Below are positions 44,647-53,064 of a DNA stretch of 64,000 nucleotides, one piece after another; position 1 is the stretch's first letter; every line of letters begins with the position of its first letter. The position numbers and the translations under genes were made by a program. The stretch lies in NCBI RefSeq assembly GCF_016907235.1, contig NZ_JAFBBO010000001.1, forward strand, positions 2,542,001 to 2,606,000, in the 5' to 3' direction. This DNA is from Oerskovia jenensis (lineage in GTDB: Bacteria > Actinomycetota > Actinomycetes > Actinomycetales > Cellulomonadaceae). The notes below the pieces were generated by a model. The model was not told the DNA's origin. It was given only the letters and a program-made list of their open reading frames with translations, and ran no database searches.

Positions 44647-45447
44647 GTGCGCAACATTCCGATCGACCAGGTCGACGACGTCCCGCGCGACGTCCTCCCG
44701 ATCGGTACCGACTACGCGACGGGCGAGGTGCTCACCCCGCACCGTCACCGCCGGGCACAGCTGTTGTACGGGGCGACCGGGGTCATGCACGTCGAGACGG
44801 ACGACGGCAGCTGGGTCGTCCCGACGCACCGCGCCGTGTGGATCCCGCCGGAGACCGTCCACCAGGTCACCATGTACGGCGTCAGCACGTGCAGCCTCTA
44901 CGTCGAGCCCGTCGCTGCGCCGTGGGGACCGGCCACGTGCGAGGTCGTGACGGTCTCGCCCCTCGCCCGGCAGCTCCTCCTCGAGGCGGTCGACCTGCCC
45001 GCGGAGTACGACGAGCACGGCCGCGACGGCGCCCTGGTCCGGCTGCTCCTGTTCGAGGTGTCGCGCATGACGCCTCTGCCGCTGCACGTCCCGCTGCCGA
45101 ACGACCGTGCGCTGCTCGTGATGTGCCGCGCCTTCCTCGACGCCCCGGACGCCCATGCCTCGCCCGCGACCTGGGCGGCCACGCTGCACGTGAGCCTGCG
45201 GACGTTCAACCGCCGCTTCGGGGCGCAGACCGGGCTGACCTTCGACCGGTGGCGACAGCGCGCGTGCGTGCTGGCGGCCCTGCCCCGGCTCGCGGCGGGG
45301 GAGTCCGTGACGCGCGTCGCCGGCGCGCTGGGGTACGAGAGCCCGGCCGCGTTCTCGACCATGTTCCGCCGGGTCCTCGACGCGAGCCCGCAGGACTACC
45401 TCGGCACGGGTGCGCACCCTGGTCCTCGCGGCCACGTGACATCCTGA
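44647..45447 (+). CDS. AraC-family regulator with cupin sensor domain
   Basis: A 266-residue regulator. The N-terminal cupin (about 20-100) contains TPHRHRRAQLLYGATGVMHV and IPPETVHQV. Two HTH motifs are at about 165-255 (PATWAATLHVSLRTFNRRF and VTRVAGALGYESPAAFSTMFRR). It probably controls the divergent sulfite-exporter gene. The GTG start lacks a strong ribosome site. Confidence 0.92.
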   Translation: MRNIPIDQVDDVPRDVLPIGTDYATGEVLTPHRHRRAQLLYGATGVMHVETDDGSWVVPTHRAVWIPPETVHQVTMYGVSTCSLYVEPVAAPWGPATCEVVTVSPLARQLLLEAVDLPAEYDEHGRDGALVRLLLFEVSRMTPLPLHVPLPNDRALLVMCRAFLDAPDAHASPATWAATLHVSLRTFNRRFGAQTGLTFDRWRQRACVLAALPRLAAGESVTRVAGALGYESPAAFSTMFRRVLDASPQDYLGTGAHPGPRGHVTS

Positions 45448-45451
45448 CCGG

Positions 45452-46084
45452 GTGCGCGTCGAGCCGGTCGGTCCCGAGGTCCTGGTCGCGCGGATCGCCG
45501 CGCTCGTCGCAGACCACCCCCGCGTCCGCGGTGCGGTGCGCGTCCTCGTCGACGGCCACCCTTCGACGGACCCGGCCTCGCTCGCCGACCGGCTCGTCGA
45601 ACCCCTGCGCGTCGCGGGCCGCCCGACGGCGCGCATCGGCCTGCGGGACTTCCTGCGGCCCGCGTCGGTGCGGCTCGAGCACGGCCACGAGGACCCGGAC
45701 TCGTTGCTCGACGAGTGGATCGACGTGGGCGCGCTGAACCGTGAGGTGCTGACCGCCGTCGGGCCGGACGGGGTCGGGCGCTACCTGCCGAGCCTGCGCG
45801 ATTCCGTGACCTCGCGCTCGACGCGCGCCGACTACGTCGAGGCGCCACCGGGGCTCGTCGTGCTGCTCGACGGGTCGCTGTCGCTCGGGCGCGGGCTCGA
45901 CGTCGACCTGACCGTCCACCTCGCGCTCCAGGACGCGACGATCGCGCGGCGCACGCAGCCCGCCGACGCCTGGACGCTGCCCGCGTACACGCGGTACCGG
46001 GCCGAGGTGGCCCCCGAGCGGACGGCCGACGTGGTCGTGCGCGTCGACGACGCGCGCCGCCCCGCCTGGGTCGCGCGGGGGTGA
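45452..46084 (+). CDS. Uridine-kinase-like P-loop fold protein with degenerate Walker A
   Basis: A 210-residue protein resembling actinobacterial proteins annotated as uridine kinase: VRVLVDGHPSTDPASLADRLVEPL (Walker region), DFLRPASVRLEHGHEDPDSL and WTLPAYTRYRAEVAPERTADVVVRVDD. The Walker A lysine-serine is missing: GHPSTDPAS stands where GxxGxGKS would be, so kinase activity is doubtful. The function is unknown. It starts 4 nt after the AraC-type gene. Confidence 0.78.
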   Translation: MRVEPVGPEVLVARIAALVADHPRVRGAVRVLVDGHPSTDPASLADRLVEPLRVAGRPTARIGLRDFLRPASVRLEHGHEDPDSLLDEWIDVGALNREVLTAVGPDGVGRYLPSLRDSVTSRSTRADYVEAPPGLVVLLDGSLSLGRGLDVDLTVHLALQDATIARRTQPADAWTLPAYTRYRAEVAPERTADVVVRVDDARRPAWVARG

Positions 46085-46106
46085 CCTGCTGCGCTGGAGG
46101 TGCGCG

Positions 46107-46150
46107 GCGCCGTCGGGCGGCAGGCGCCTCCCGCGGCCCGACGACGGCGC
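46107..46150. terminator. Imperfect GCGCCGTCGGGC stem
   Basis: GCGCCGTCGGGC (46107-46118) pairs with GCCCGACGACGGCGC (46136-46150) with a 3-nt bulge and a 17-nt loop. It lies in the 193-nt gap after the uridine-kinase-like gene and probably ends its transcript. Confidence 0.6.
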
Positions 46151-46277
46151 GCGCCCCGCACGCGAGCGTCCGGTAGGGTCTGCGCAGCGTCGCGTGCCGG
46201 TGGCAGACCGTGCCAGGCATGGAGGCGCCGGACACGAAGGAGCACGACGATGAGAGCGTCGACCCCTTCGCCCTCAC

Positions 46278-46793
46278 GTGACTGAGGGCGACACGACCGG
46301 GACCGGCGCACGGCCCGGGCCCACCACGCAGTCCGACACGTCCCGGCTCGTCGCCTGGAGCCGCGAGCTGCGGGCCGTGCACGACCGGCTGCGCGAGGCG
46401 CTGCGCGTGACCCGTGCCGCGCTCGACGACGGAGAGCAGGCCCGACCAGCGACCCGCGACCTGCTGCTGTTCTGCCACGGCTTCTGCACCGCGCTGACAG
46501 GGCACCACGAGGGCGAGGACCGCGAGCTGTTCCCCGCGATCGCGGCCGCGCACCCCGAGCTGGTCGGGACGTTGCGGAACCTGAGGCAGGACCACTCGAT
46601 GATCGCGCACCTGCTGAGCGGCCTCACGGCTGCGGTCGACCGCGCGGCGCCCCCGGACGAGCTCGAGCGTCACCTCGAGGGGGTCGCCGCGATCATGGAG
46701 TCCCACTTCCGGTACGAGGAACGCATGCTGCTCACGGTTCTCGACACGCTCGTGCTCGACGCCGACGCCCGCGACGTCCTGGGGCCGCTCTGA
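46278..46793 (+). CDS. Hemerythrin HHE-domain protein
   Basis: A 171-residue helical protein with a diiron hemerythrin pattern: RAVHDRLRE (His near 35), TALTGHHEGEDRELFP (near 76, HHxxED), RQDHSMIAHLLS (near 107) and SHFRYEERML (near 142). These proteins bind oxygen or nitric oxide or act in iron or redox sensing. A start 21 codons long, rich in Thr/Gly, precedes the domain. The ORF begins at GTG. Confidence 0.9.
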   Translation: MTEGDTTGTGARPGPTTQSDTSRLVAWSRELRAVHDRLREALRVTRAALDDGEQARPATRDLLLFCHGFCTALTGHHEGEDRELFPAIAAAHPELVGTLRNLRQDHSMIAHLLSGLTAAVDRAAPPDELERHLEGVAAIMESHFRYEERMLLTVLDTLVLDADARDVLGPL

Positions 46794-46842
46794 CGGCCCG
46801 GTGGACCGGCCCCCCGCGCACGTTCGGCCCTCGGCCCCTCGG

Positions 46843-46884
46843 TGTCAGAACCAGCGTGCGCTCGGGGTCACGCTGGTTCTGACA
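46843..46884. repeat. TGTCAGAAC palindrome, copy 2
   Basis: A perfect 16-bp stem (46843-46858 with 46869-46884, TGTCAGAACCAGCGTG) and 10-nt loop lie between the convergent hemerythrin and DUF4097 genes. It lies just inside the gap and may terminate both. Confidence 0.88.
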
Positions 46885-46889
46885 GCAGC

Positions 46890-47624
46890 TCAGCCCCGGG
46901 AGACCGTGACACGCCCGTTGGACGAGGACGCCTCGATCTCGAACTCGCCGTCGGGGTCGTGCGGGACCGAGACGTCGGTGCCGCCCAGGTCCGTCTCGGC
47001 GCGGATCCGATAGCTGCCGTCGGGGACCGTGACCTCGACCCTGCCGTTGTCGGTCGCCGCCCGGACGTCCTGCGGGGTCGTGAGGGACAGCTCGACCGCA
47101 CCGTTGGAGGTCTCGGCGTCGATGCCGTCCGTGCCGCCGAGGCGGGTCCCCGTGACCTTGCCGTTGTCCGAGCGTGCGACGATCCTCGCGTCGACCTCGG
47201 TGAGCGTGACGGAGCCGTTGGAGGTCTCGACGTCCACCGCGCCGGTCGAGGTCAGGTCGATGCTGCCGTGCTCGGTCCCGCCCGTGACGGGCAGGCCGGC
47301 GGGCAGGTCGATCGAGTAGCTCGCGGAGCAGCGCCGACCGCACCCGGAGAGCACCAGGACACCGTCCTCGACGCGGTGGGTCTCCTGCCCGGGGTAGGAG
47401 CCGGTGTAGTCGACCGTGCGCTCGATCCCGACCTCGGTCGCCGAGGGGTCGCCGCGCAGCGCGACGGAACCGGCCTCGAGGTCGAGGCGCACCGACGTGA
47501 TCGGCTCCGTGACCGTGTAGGTGTCGGTCGCGACCGAACGCGGCCCGAACCCGCACGCCCCGAGCGCGACCGCCGCGATGGCGACCAGGCCGGCCGTCGC
47601 GAGTCGTCGGTGTGTGGTCCGCAT
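46890..47624 (-). CDS. DUF4097-type lipoprotein
   Basis: A 244-residue exported lipoprotein (lipobox VALGAC, Cys24). The mature part is a beta-helix-like repeat with the DUF4097 cadence of SNGSVTLTEVD, SDNGKVTGTRL, SNGAVELSL, DNGRVEVTV and SNGRVTVSRG. Its role is unknown. Two Cys (SGCGRRC) near residue 94 could form a disulfide. The ATG has AAGGGGAAC. Confidence 0.88.
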   Translation of the reverse strand: MRTTHRRLATAGLVAIAAVALGACGFGPRSVATDTYTVTEPITSVRLDLEAGSVALRGDPSATEVGIERTVDYTGSYPGQETHRVEDGVLVLSGCGRRCSASYSIDLPAGLPVTGGTEHGSIDLTSTGAVDVETSNGSVTLTEVDARIVARSDNGKVTGTRLGGTDGIDAETSNGAVELSLTTPQDVRAATDNGRVEVTVPDGSYRIRAETDLGGTDVSVPHDPDGEFEIEASSSNGRVTVSRG

Positions 47625-47842
47625 GTCGTTCCCCTTGCTCGTCGTGTCCCAGGTGCTGCCGAGACGGGCCTCCGCTCGCGGAGCGCGCGCGGAGTCGTGG
47701 TGGGGGCCCCACCCCCCGGCGGGGCCCACCATCACCGAGGCTAGGGGGCGCGGTGCGCCGGGCGACATGGGGTGTTCCCCCCATTTCCCGGTCGGGGTGA
47801 ACCCCGAGACCCGCAGCCCCGACGGCGCCCACGGCGGGATGC

Positions 47843-47886
47843 GTGTCAGAGTGGGCGTGACCCCGGGGCCACGCTGGTTCTGACAC
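47843..47886. repeat. TGTCAGAAC palindrome, copy 3 (degenerate)
   Basis: Arms 47843-47859 and 47870-47886 share GTGTCAGA/TCTGACAC and GCGTG/CACGC ends but differ at four internal bases, three of which are G-T pairs. It lies between the divergent DUF4097 and MBL genes, so it is not a terminator here, which argues for a mobile or spreading element. Confidence 0.75.
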
Positions 47887-47915
47887 GGCCCCGTTCCGAG
47901 GAGAGGACGACCCCG

Positions 47916-48731
47916 ATGACGTGGTGGATCTGCAGGACGTGCGCCGTCGAGCACGCCGAACGGCCCGAGGTGTGCGCGATCTGCGCCGACGAACGCCAGT
48001 GGGTGCCCGCAGAGGGCCAGGCCTGGACGACGCTCGACGAGCTCGCCGCCGAAGGGCACGAGGTCACGGTCACCGAGCTCGAACCCGACCTCTTCGCACT
48101 CGCCGGGAGCCCCGGTGTGGGCATCGGTCAGGAGTCCAAGGTCGTGCGGACCCCGGTCGGGATGCTGCTGTGGGACCCGGTCGGGTACGTCGACGACGAC
48201 GCGGTGCGCCAGGTCCGGTCGCTCGGTGAGGTCGTCGCGGTCGTCGCGAGCCACCCGCACATGTTCGGCGTCCAGGTCGAGTGGAGCCGCGCGCTGGGGG
48301 ACGTGCCCGTCCTCGTCGCCGAGGCCGACGCGGGGTGGGTCGCCCGCCCCGACCCGGTGATCCAGACGTGGTCCGAGGACCGCGAGATCCTGCCGGGCGT
48401 GACGCTGACCCAGCCGGGCGGTCACTTCCCCGGCAGCGCGGTCGCCCACTGGGCGGCCGGCGCCGACGGCAAGGGCGTCCTGCTCAGCGGGGACACGATC
48501 TTCGCGAACCCGGACCGCACGTCGGTGAGCTTCCTGCGCAGCTACCCCAACCGGATCCCGTTGTCGGGGGCCGTGGTGGACCGGGTCGCGACGCACGTCG
48601 AGCGTTTCGCGTTCGACCGGCTCTACAACAACTTCGAGGGCGTGATCCCGGTGGACGCGCGGGCCGTCGTGCGGCGCTCGGCCGACCGGCACGCGGCCTG
48701 GGTGCGCGGGGACTTCGACCACCTCACGTAG
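47916..48731 (+). CDS. Metallo-beta-lactamase-fold protein with N-terminal zinc-ribbon
   Basis: A 271-residue protein. An N-terminal rubredoxin-like ribbon has Cys6-x-x-Cys9 and Cys20-x-x-Cys23. The MBL domain has the SHPHMFG motif (near 112, in place of HxHxDH), GGHFPGS (near 170) and GDTIF (near 194). A related family with HPHxYG is known; its substrate is not. The ATG follows GAGGAGAGG. Confidence 0.85.
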   Translation: MTWWICRTCAVEHAERPEVCAICADERQWVPAEGQAWTTLDELAAEGHEVTVTELEPDLFALAGSPGVGIGQESKVVRTPVGMLLWDPVGYVDDDAVRQVRSLGEVVAVVASHPHMFGVQVEWSRALGDVPVLVAEADAGWVARPDPVIQTWSEDREILPGVTLTQPGGHFPGSAVAHWAAGADGKGVLLSGDTIFANPDRTSVSFLRSYPNRIPLSGAVVDRVATHVERFAFDRLYNNFEGVIPVDARAVVRRSADRHAAWVRGDFDHLT

Positions 48732-48818
48732 GGCTGCGGCTCGTCGCCGAGCGCTTCGCCGACGGACGGCCAGAGCTGCACGCTCGACGTACAGGGACAT
48801 CGGCGACAGGATGTCCGC

Positions 48819-49619
48819 GTGAGCACCGGACCAGCGCTGGACCCCGAGATCCTGGACTTCTACACCGACCGCTACCGCGAGGAACGTCGCCTCCATGCGA
48901 CCGCTCACGGTCGCCTCGAGCTGCTGCGCACGCGCGAGCTCCTGAGCAGGTTCCTCCCGGCAGCCCCCGCAAGGGTGGTCGACGTCGGGGGTGCGACCGG
49001 GGTGCATGCGGCCTGGCTCGCGGACGCCGGGTACGACGTCGACCTGATCGACCCCGTGCCGTCGCACGTGGCCCGTGCGGCGGAGATCCCTGGGGTGCGT
49101 GCGCAGGTCGGGGACGCGCGGGAGCTGCCCTTCGCGGACTCCTCGGCGGACGCCGTGCTCGTCCTGGGGCCGCTCTACCACCTCACGGAGCGGCCCGACC
49201 GGTTGCTCGCACTCCGTGAGGCGGCGCGCGTGGCGCGCAGCGGAGGCGTCGTGGTCGCCGCGGCGATCAGCCGGTACGCGGGGCTCCTGGAGCTCGCGGC
49301 CGTGGGAGAGGTGTCGGACGAGACGGAGGCGTCGCTGCGTCGCGCTGTCGAGACCGGCCTGAACGACCCACGGTCCGGCTTCACGACCGCGTACTTCCAC
49401 CGTCCCGACGAGCTCGCGGGGGAGCTCGAGGACGCGGGGCTGGGGACGGTCGCGGTCTGCGGCGTCGAGGGGCCGAGCGCCCCGGCGCTCGACAACCTGC
49501 CGCTGGACGAGGCCGAGCTCCTGCTGGGTTCCGCGGTCAGGGCGGCGCGCCTGCTCGAGCAGGACCCGGCGCTGATCGCCGCGAGCCCGCACTTCCTGGC
49601 CTTCGGCCTCGTGGACTGA
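48819..49619 (+). CDS. Class I SAM-dependent methyltransferase
   Basis: A 266-residue enzyme. The SAM motif is VVDVGGATGVHAAWLADAGYDVDLIDP (motif I near residue 53), followed by VGDARELPFADSSADAVLVLGPLYHLTE (motifs II and III). The substrate is unknown. The GTG start lacks a strong ribosome site. Confidence 0.9.
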   Translation: MSTGPALDPEILDFYTDRYREERRLHATAHGRLELLRTRELLSRFLPAAPARVVDVGGATGVHAAWLADAGYDVDLIDPVPSHVARAAEIPGVRAQVGDARELPFADSSADAVLVLGPLYHLTERPDRLLALREAARVARSGGVVVAAAISRYAGLLELAAVGEVSDETEASLRRAVETGLNDPRSGFTTAYFHRPDELAGELEDAGLGTVAVCGVEGPSAPALDNLPLDEAELLLGSAVRAARLLEQDPALIAASPHFLAFGLVD

Positions 49620-49722
49620 CCGCCCACGACACGCTTGTGCAATCCGTCACAAGCGTCGCGACTTCGGTCCCCGGAGATGCGACGATCGAGACAGCCGAGG
49701 TCCCACGACGGAGGAGACTGCC

Positions 49723-50361
49723 ATGAGACCGCTCGTACGACGGACCGCCGCTGCGGCGCTCCTGGTCGGAGCGCTGCTCCTGACCCGACGCCTGACCATG
49801 ACCTGGGGGACCCGCGACGGCGAACCGTCGGCCTCGCTCGCGGGCGACGAGATCGTCCCCGACGCCGACGCGGTCGCGACCCGCGCCGTCACGATCGACG
49901 CCCCGCCGCGCGAGGTGTGGAAGTGGGTCCTGCAGCTCGGCCAGGGGCGCGGCGGCTTCTACAGCTACGAGTGGCTCGAGAACCTCGTGGGCTGCGACAT
50001 CGAGAACGCGGACCGGATCGACCCGCAGTGGCAGCGGCTCGCGGTCGGCGACGACGTGCGCCTCCACCCCGACGTGGCGCTGCGCGTCGCCGCGATGGTC
50101 CCGGACCGGCACCTCGTGCTGCGTGGCGCGGTCCCGGTCGGCGCCTCCGCACCTCCCTACGACTTCACCTGGTCGTTCGTGCTGCGCCCCGTCCCGGACG
50201 GTGCGACCCGGCTGATCGTGCGCGAGCGCTACGGCTACACCCGGTGGTGGTCGGGTGCGGTCGTCGAGCCGGTCCAGCCCGTCAGCTTCCTCATGAGCGC
50301 GCGCATGCTGCGCGGCATCCGCGACCGCGCCGAGGGGCGCGTCGGCGAGCGGGCCTCCTGA
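49723..50361 (+). CDS. SRPBCC-fold membrane-anchored protein
   Basis: A 212-residue protein. One hydrophobic helix (about 8-22) precedes a START-like lipid/ligand-binding domain: VTIDAPPREVWKWVLQLGQGRGGFYSYEWLENL (near 55), LTWSF-type strands and RLIVRERYG near 165. Its ligand is unknown. The ATG has GGAGGAG. Confidence 0.82.
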   Translation: MRPLVRRTAAAALLVGALLLTRRLTMTWGTRDGEPSASLAGDEIVPDADAVATRAVTIDAPPREVWKWVLQLGQGRGGFYSYEWLENLVGCDIENADRIDPQWQRLAVGDDVRLHPDVALRVAAMVPDRHLVLRGAVPVGASAPPYDFTWSFVLRPVPDGATRLIVRERYGYTRWWSGAVVEPVQPVSFLMSARMLRGIRDRAEGRVGERAS

Positions 50362-50364
50362 TGC

Positions 50365-50406
50365 GAGCGGCGCCGTCGGGCACGATCCCGCCCGACGACG
50401 CCGCTC
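50365..50406. terminator. GAGCGGCGCCGTCGGGC hairpin between convergent genes
   Basis: A 17-bp stem with one mismatch (50365-50381 with 50390-50406) and 8-nt loop lies between the SRPBCC and the minus-strand lipoprotein genes. It carries the dispersed GGCGCCGTCGGGC element in both arms. Confidence 0.8.
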
Positions 50407-50442
50407 ACGTCCCGGACGACGCTCGTCCCCGGGAGCGCCGGG

Positions 50443-51258
50443 CTAGAGGATCGGCTCGGCCGTGATCTGCTCGGGGGTCGGGGCGACGACCGCGGGAGCG
50501 GCGCCCCAGGCGGTGTACGCGAACTCGAGGTTCTCGGCGCCGACGACCTGGACGTGCTTGCGGACCAGGTCGTCCGCGCCGACCCAGAGCTGGACCGCCA
50601 AGGTCGGGGGCAGGATGCCGTCGTCGCCCTTGATGGCCTCCTGGGCGACGGCGTCGAGCCTGGCCGTGTCCACCGTCAGGGTGTAGGGCTGGGTCTCGAC
50701 GCCGTCGACCACGACCGGGTCGCCGCTCTTCTCCAGGCTCGTGACGCCGGGCGCGAGGAGGCCGATGCTCTGCGCGGGGTCGAGGGCGGCGGCGATGAGC
50801 CCGAGGCCCGCCGGGCCGTCGGCCGGTCCCGCGATGTCCACCGTGTTGAACATGTTCGCGCTCAGCTCGCCGGCGCCCAGGTAGTACGTGCCGGTGACGC
50901 GGCGGACGTCGATCGTGACGCCGGGCATGGCGAACGCGAGACGGAGGTCCTGGGAGCCGTCGAGGAAGGCCACGTCGCCCGTGATCGCCATGGGCTCGCC
51001 GTCGATCGTGACCGACGTCGACAGGGTCACGCTGCCCGCGGCGCGGTGCGCGGCAGTGAGTCGTCCGATCACGTTCTCGGCCGTGAGCTCGTTCGACACC
51101 TTCTCGGTCGGGGAGGGGGTCGGGGTAGGGCTCGGGGACGTCTCGGGGCTGGCCGCCGGAGGACTGGCGACGGGCTCGGCGTCGCCCGAGCACGCGCCGA
51201 GGGCGAGGGTCATGGCCGACGCGAGGGAGAGCGCGGCGAGGCCGCGGGAAAGACGCAC
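50443..51258 (-). CDS. LppX/LprG-like lipoprotein (copy A)
   Basis: A 271-residue exported lipoprotein (lipobox ALGAC, Cys23) with a Pro/Ser/Thr linker (about 30-52). The rest is an LppX/LprAFG-like beta-barrel half: VTLSTSVTIDGEP, VVVDGVETQPYTLTVDT and VGADDLVRKHVQV. In mycobacteria such proteins bind and move acylated glycolipids; here the ligand is inferred. It is 80-aa-scale similar throughout to the copy at 51973, on the other side of arfB. The GTG has AGGAGC. Confidence 0.78.
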   Translation of the reverse strand: MRLSRGLAALSLASAMTLALGACSGDAEPVASPPAASPETSPSPTPTPSPTEKVSNELTAENVIGRLTAAHRAAGSVTLSTSVTIDGEPMAITGDVAFLDGSQDLRLAFAMPGVTIDVRRVTGTYYLGAGELSANMFNTVDIAGPADGPAGLGLIAAALDPAQSIGLLAPGVTSLEKSGDPVVVDGVETQPYTLTVDTARLDAVAQEAIKGDDGILPPTLAVQLWVGADDLVRKHVQVVGAENLEFAYTAWGAAPAVVAPTPEQITAEPIL

Positions 51259-51380
51259 GATGGTGCTCCTAGGTGGTGCCGACGGGGGCCGACGATGGCG
51301 CCCGCGGCACATCGTAGGACCAGCACGCCCGTTCCGGTAATGAAGGGCTCCTGCCGGCCACGACAGGCGATGATGGTCGG

Positions 51381-51818
51381 GTGACCACCGTCCCGCACCG
51401 CGGCCTCGCGGTCAGCCCTGCCCTGACCATCCCCGAGGGCGAGCTCGCCTGGCGGTTCTCGCGCGCCTCGGGCCCGGGTGGGCAGGGCGTCAACACCACG
51501 GACTCGCGCGTCGAGCTCTCGTGGGACGTCGCCGCGTCGGTCGTCCTGAGCGACTCGCAGCGGGCGCGGCTCCTCGAACGCCTCGAGAAGAGGCTCGTCG
51601 CCGGTGTCCTCACCGTGACGGCGAGCGAGAACCGCGAGCAGCTCCGCAACCGGGCGGCCGCACGGACGCGCCTCGCGGCGCTCGTCGCCGAGGGCCTCGC
51701 GCCGCCCGCGCGCCAGCGACGTGCGACCCGTCCCACGCGCGGCTCGCAGGAGCGTCGCCTCACCGCGAAGAAGCAGCGCACCACGACCAAGCAGATGCGT
51801 CGCCGCCCCACGGACTGA
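51381..51818 (+). CDS. arfB: Peptidyl-tRNA hydrolase ArfB (ribosome rescue)
   Basis: A 145-residue class I release-factor-like protein with the catalytic GGQ (residues 33-35) in SRASGPGGQGVNTTDSRV, a WDVAAS strand and a basic C-terminal tail (KKQRTTTKQMRRRP) that enters the empty mRNA channel. It frees peptides from stalled ribosomes. The GTG start has no obvious ribosome site. Confidence 0.95.
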   Translation: MTTVPHRGLAVSPALTIPEGELAWRFSRASGPGGQGVNTTDSRVELSWDVAASVVLSDSQRARLLERLEKRLVAGVLTVTASENREQLRNRAAARTRLAALVAEGLAPPARQRRATRPTRGSQERRLTAKKQRTTTKQMRRRPTD

Positions 51819-51897
51819 CCGGCCCGAGGCCGCCTCGTGCACGGCGGTCGACGCGCAGCGCCCGCCGCGCCCCGGTCCCCGCTCGGCCGGGCAGCAC

Positions 51898-51935
51898 GAC
51901 GGCGGCGCACCGGCCGGGACCGGTGCGCCGCCGTC
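51898..51935. terminator. Terminator between convergent arfB and lipoprotein B
   Basis: A perfect 16-bp stem (51898-51913 with 51920-51935) and 6-nt loop, with GCCGCCGTC in one arm, between two convergent genes. Confidence 0.85.
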
Positions 51936-51972
51936 GGGACGCGGGCTCAGCGCCCGTGCAGAGCGCGGCGGA

Positions 51973-52773
51973 TCAGAAGATCGGCTCGGTCGTGATCTCC
52001 TCGGCCGACGGCGCGACGACCTGCAGGTCCTCGCCCCAGTTCGTGAAGGTCATCTCCACGGTGGCGCCCTGGACGCTCGTGACGACCTTGCGCATCCGGT
52101 CGTCCGCGTCGATCCAGTACTGGTAGGTCAGCGTCTCGGGGAGCGCACCGCCGGCGGCGTCGACCTCGTCCTTCATCGAGCCCGAGAGCTTCGTGGTGTC
52201 GACCACGATCGTGTACGGCTGGGCCTTGACGCCGTCGACGTCGACGGGCTCGCCGTCCTTCTCGATGCTCACGATCGCCCCGTCGAGCTCCTTGACGCTC
52301 GTCGTGGGGTCCATCTGCTCGGCGAGGTCCTCGAACGAGGAAGCCATGGGGTTGGACGTGTCGGCGGGGTCGATCGTGGCGAACTTGCCCTGGCTGAGCG
52401 TGCCCAGGTTCAGGTAGATCAAGCCGTCGACCACACGGATCTGCATCTCCTCCGAACCCGGTACGGCCATGGTCATCGCGAGCTGCTGCTTGCCGTCCTT
52501 CATGACGATGTCGCCCGTGACGTCCATGGTCGCGCCGGCGGCCGCGGTCGACATGGAGATGGTCACGCTGCCGGCGTCGATCACCGCGGCGGTGACGCGC
52601 TTGGCGAAGTTCTCGGGCGTGAGCTCCGACGAGGACTCCTTCGCCGGGGCCTTCTCGGCGTCGGCGGCGGTCGATGTGGACGCGGGGGCATCGGTCCCGG
52701 ACGAGCACGCGGCGAGGCCGAGGACCCCGACGGACGCGACGGACAGGACGGCGATACCGCGGACGAGACGCAC
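51973..52773 (-). CDS. LppX/LprG-like lipoprotein (copy B)
   Basis: A 266-residue exported lipoprotein (lipobox GLAAC, Cys23). It parallels copy A through the domain: PENFAKRVTAAVIDAGSVTISMS, VDVDGVKAQPYTIVVDTTKL, DADDRMRKVVTSVQGA and APSAEEITTEPIF (copy A: APTPEQITAEPIL). The two flank arfB on the same strand and are probably paralogues from an old duplication. The GTG has GGGAG. Confidence 0.78.
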   Translation of the reverse strand: MRLVRGIAVLSVASVGVLGLAACSSGTDAPASTSTAADAEKAPAKESSSELTPENFAKRVTAAVIDAGSVTISMSTAAAGATMDVTGDIVMKDGKQQLAMTMAVPGSEEMQIRVVDGLIYLNLGTLSQGKFATIDPADTSNPMASSFEDLAEQMDPTTSVKELDGAIVSIEKDGEPVDVDGVKAQPYTIVVDTTKLSGSMKDEVDAAGGALPETLTYQYWIDADDRMRKVVTSVQGATVEMTFTNWGEDLQVVAPSAEEITTEPIF

Positions 52774-52956
52774 GAAGAAAGCTCCCTCAAGGGTGGTGGG
52801 GTGTGGTGGCGGGGGCCACGGGGTCCACTGTGGAGGGTCGCGGTGTCCCCACGCAATGGGGAGGGGTGCCCGGAGCGGGTGATGTGTGTCGCGCGGGTGC
52901 TCGGGGCGCTCGCCGGCCCCCGGATGCCGAGCCTCCTCCGCGGTGCGAGCATCGAC

Positions 52957-53015
52957 GTGGCGCGCGTGACGCATGGCGCGTGGCGCGTGACGCGGGCCGC
53001 GGGCCGCGTGGCGCG
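52957..53015. repeat. Imperfect TGGCGCGTGACGC repeats
   Basis: Short direct repeats of GTGGCGCG and GCGTGACGC occur several times within 60 nt, in the 291-nt gap between the divergent lipoprotein B and MscS genes. This may be a regulatory array or simple low-complexity DNA. Confidence 0.5.
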
Positions 53016-53064
53016 GTCGGCCGGGTCGCCGCGCGCCCGAGCAGTCCCGACGAGGAGGTCGTGC

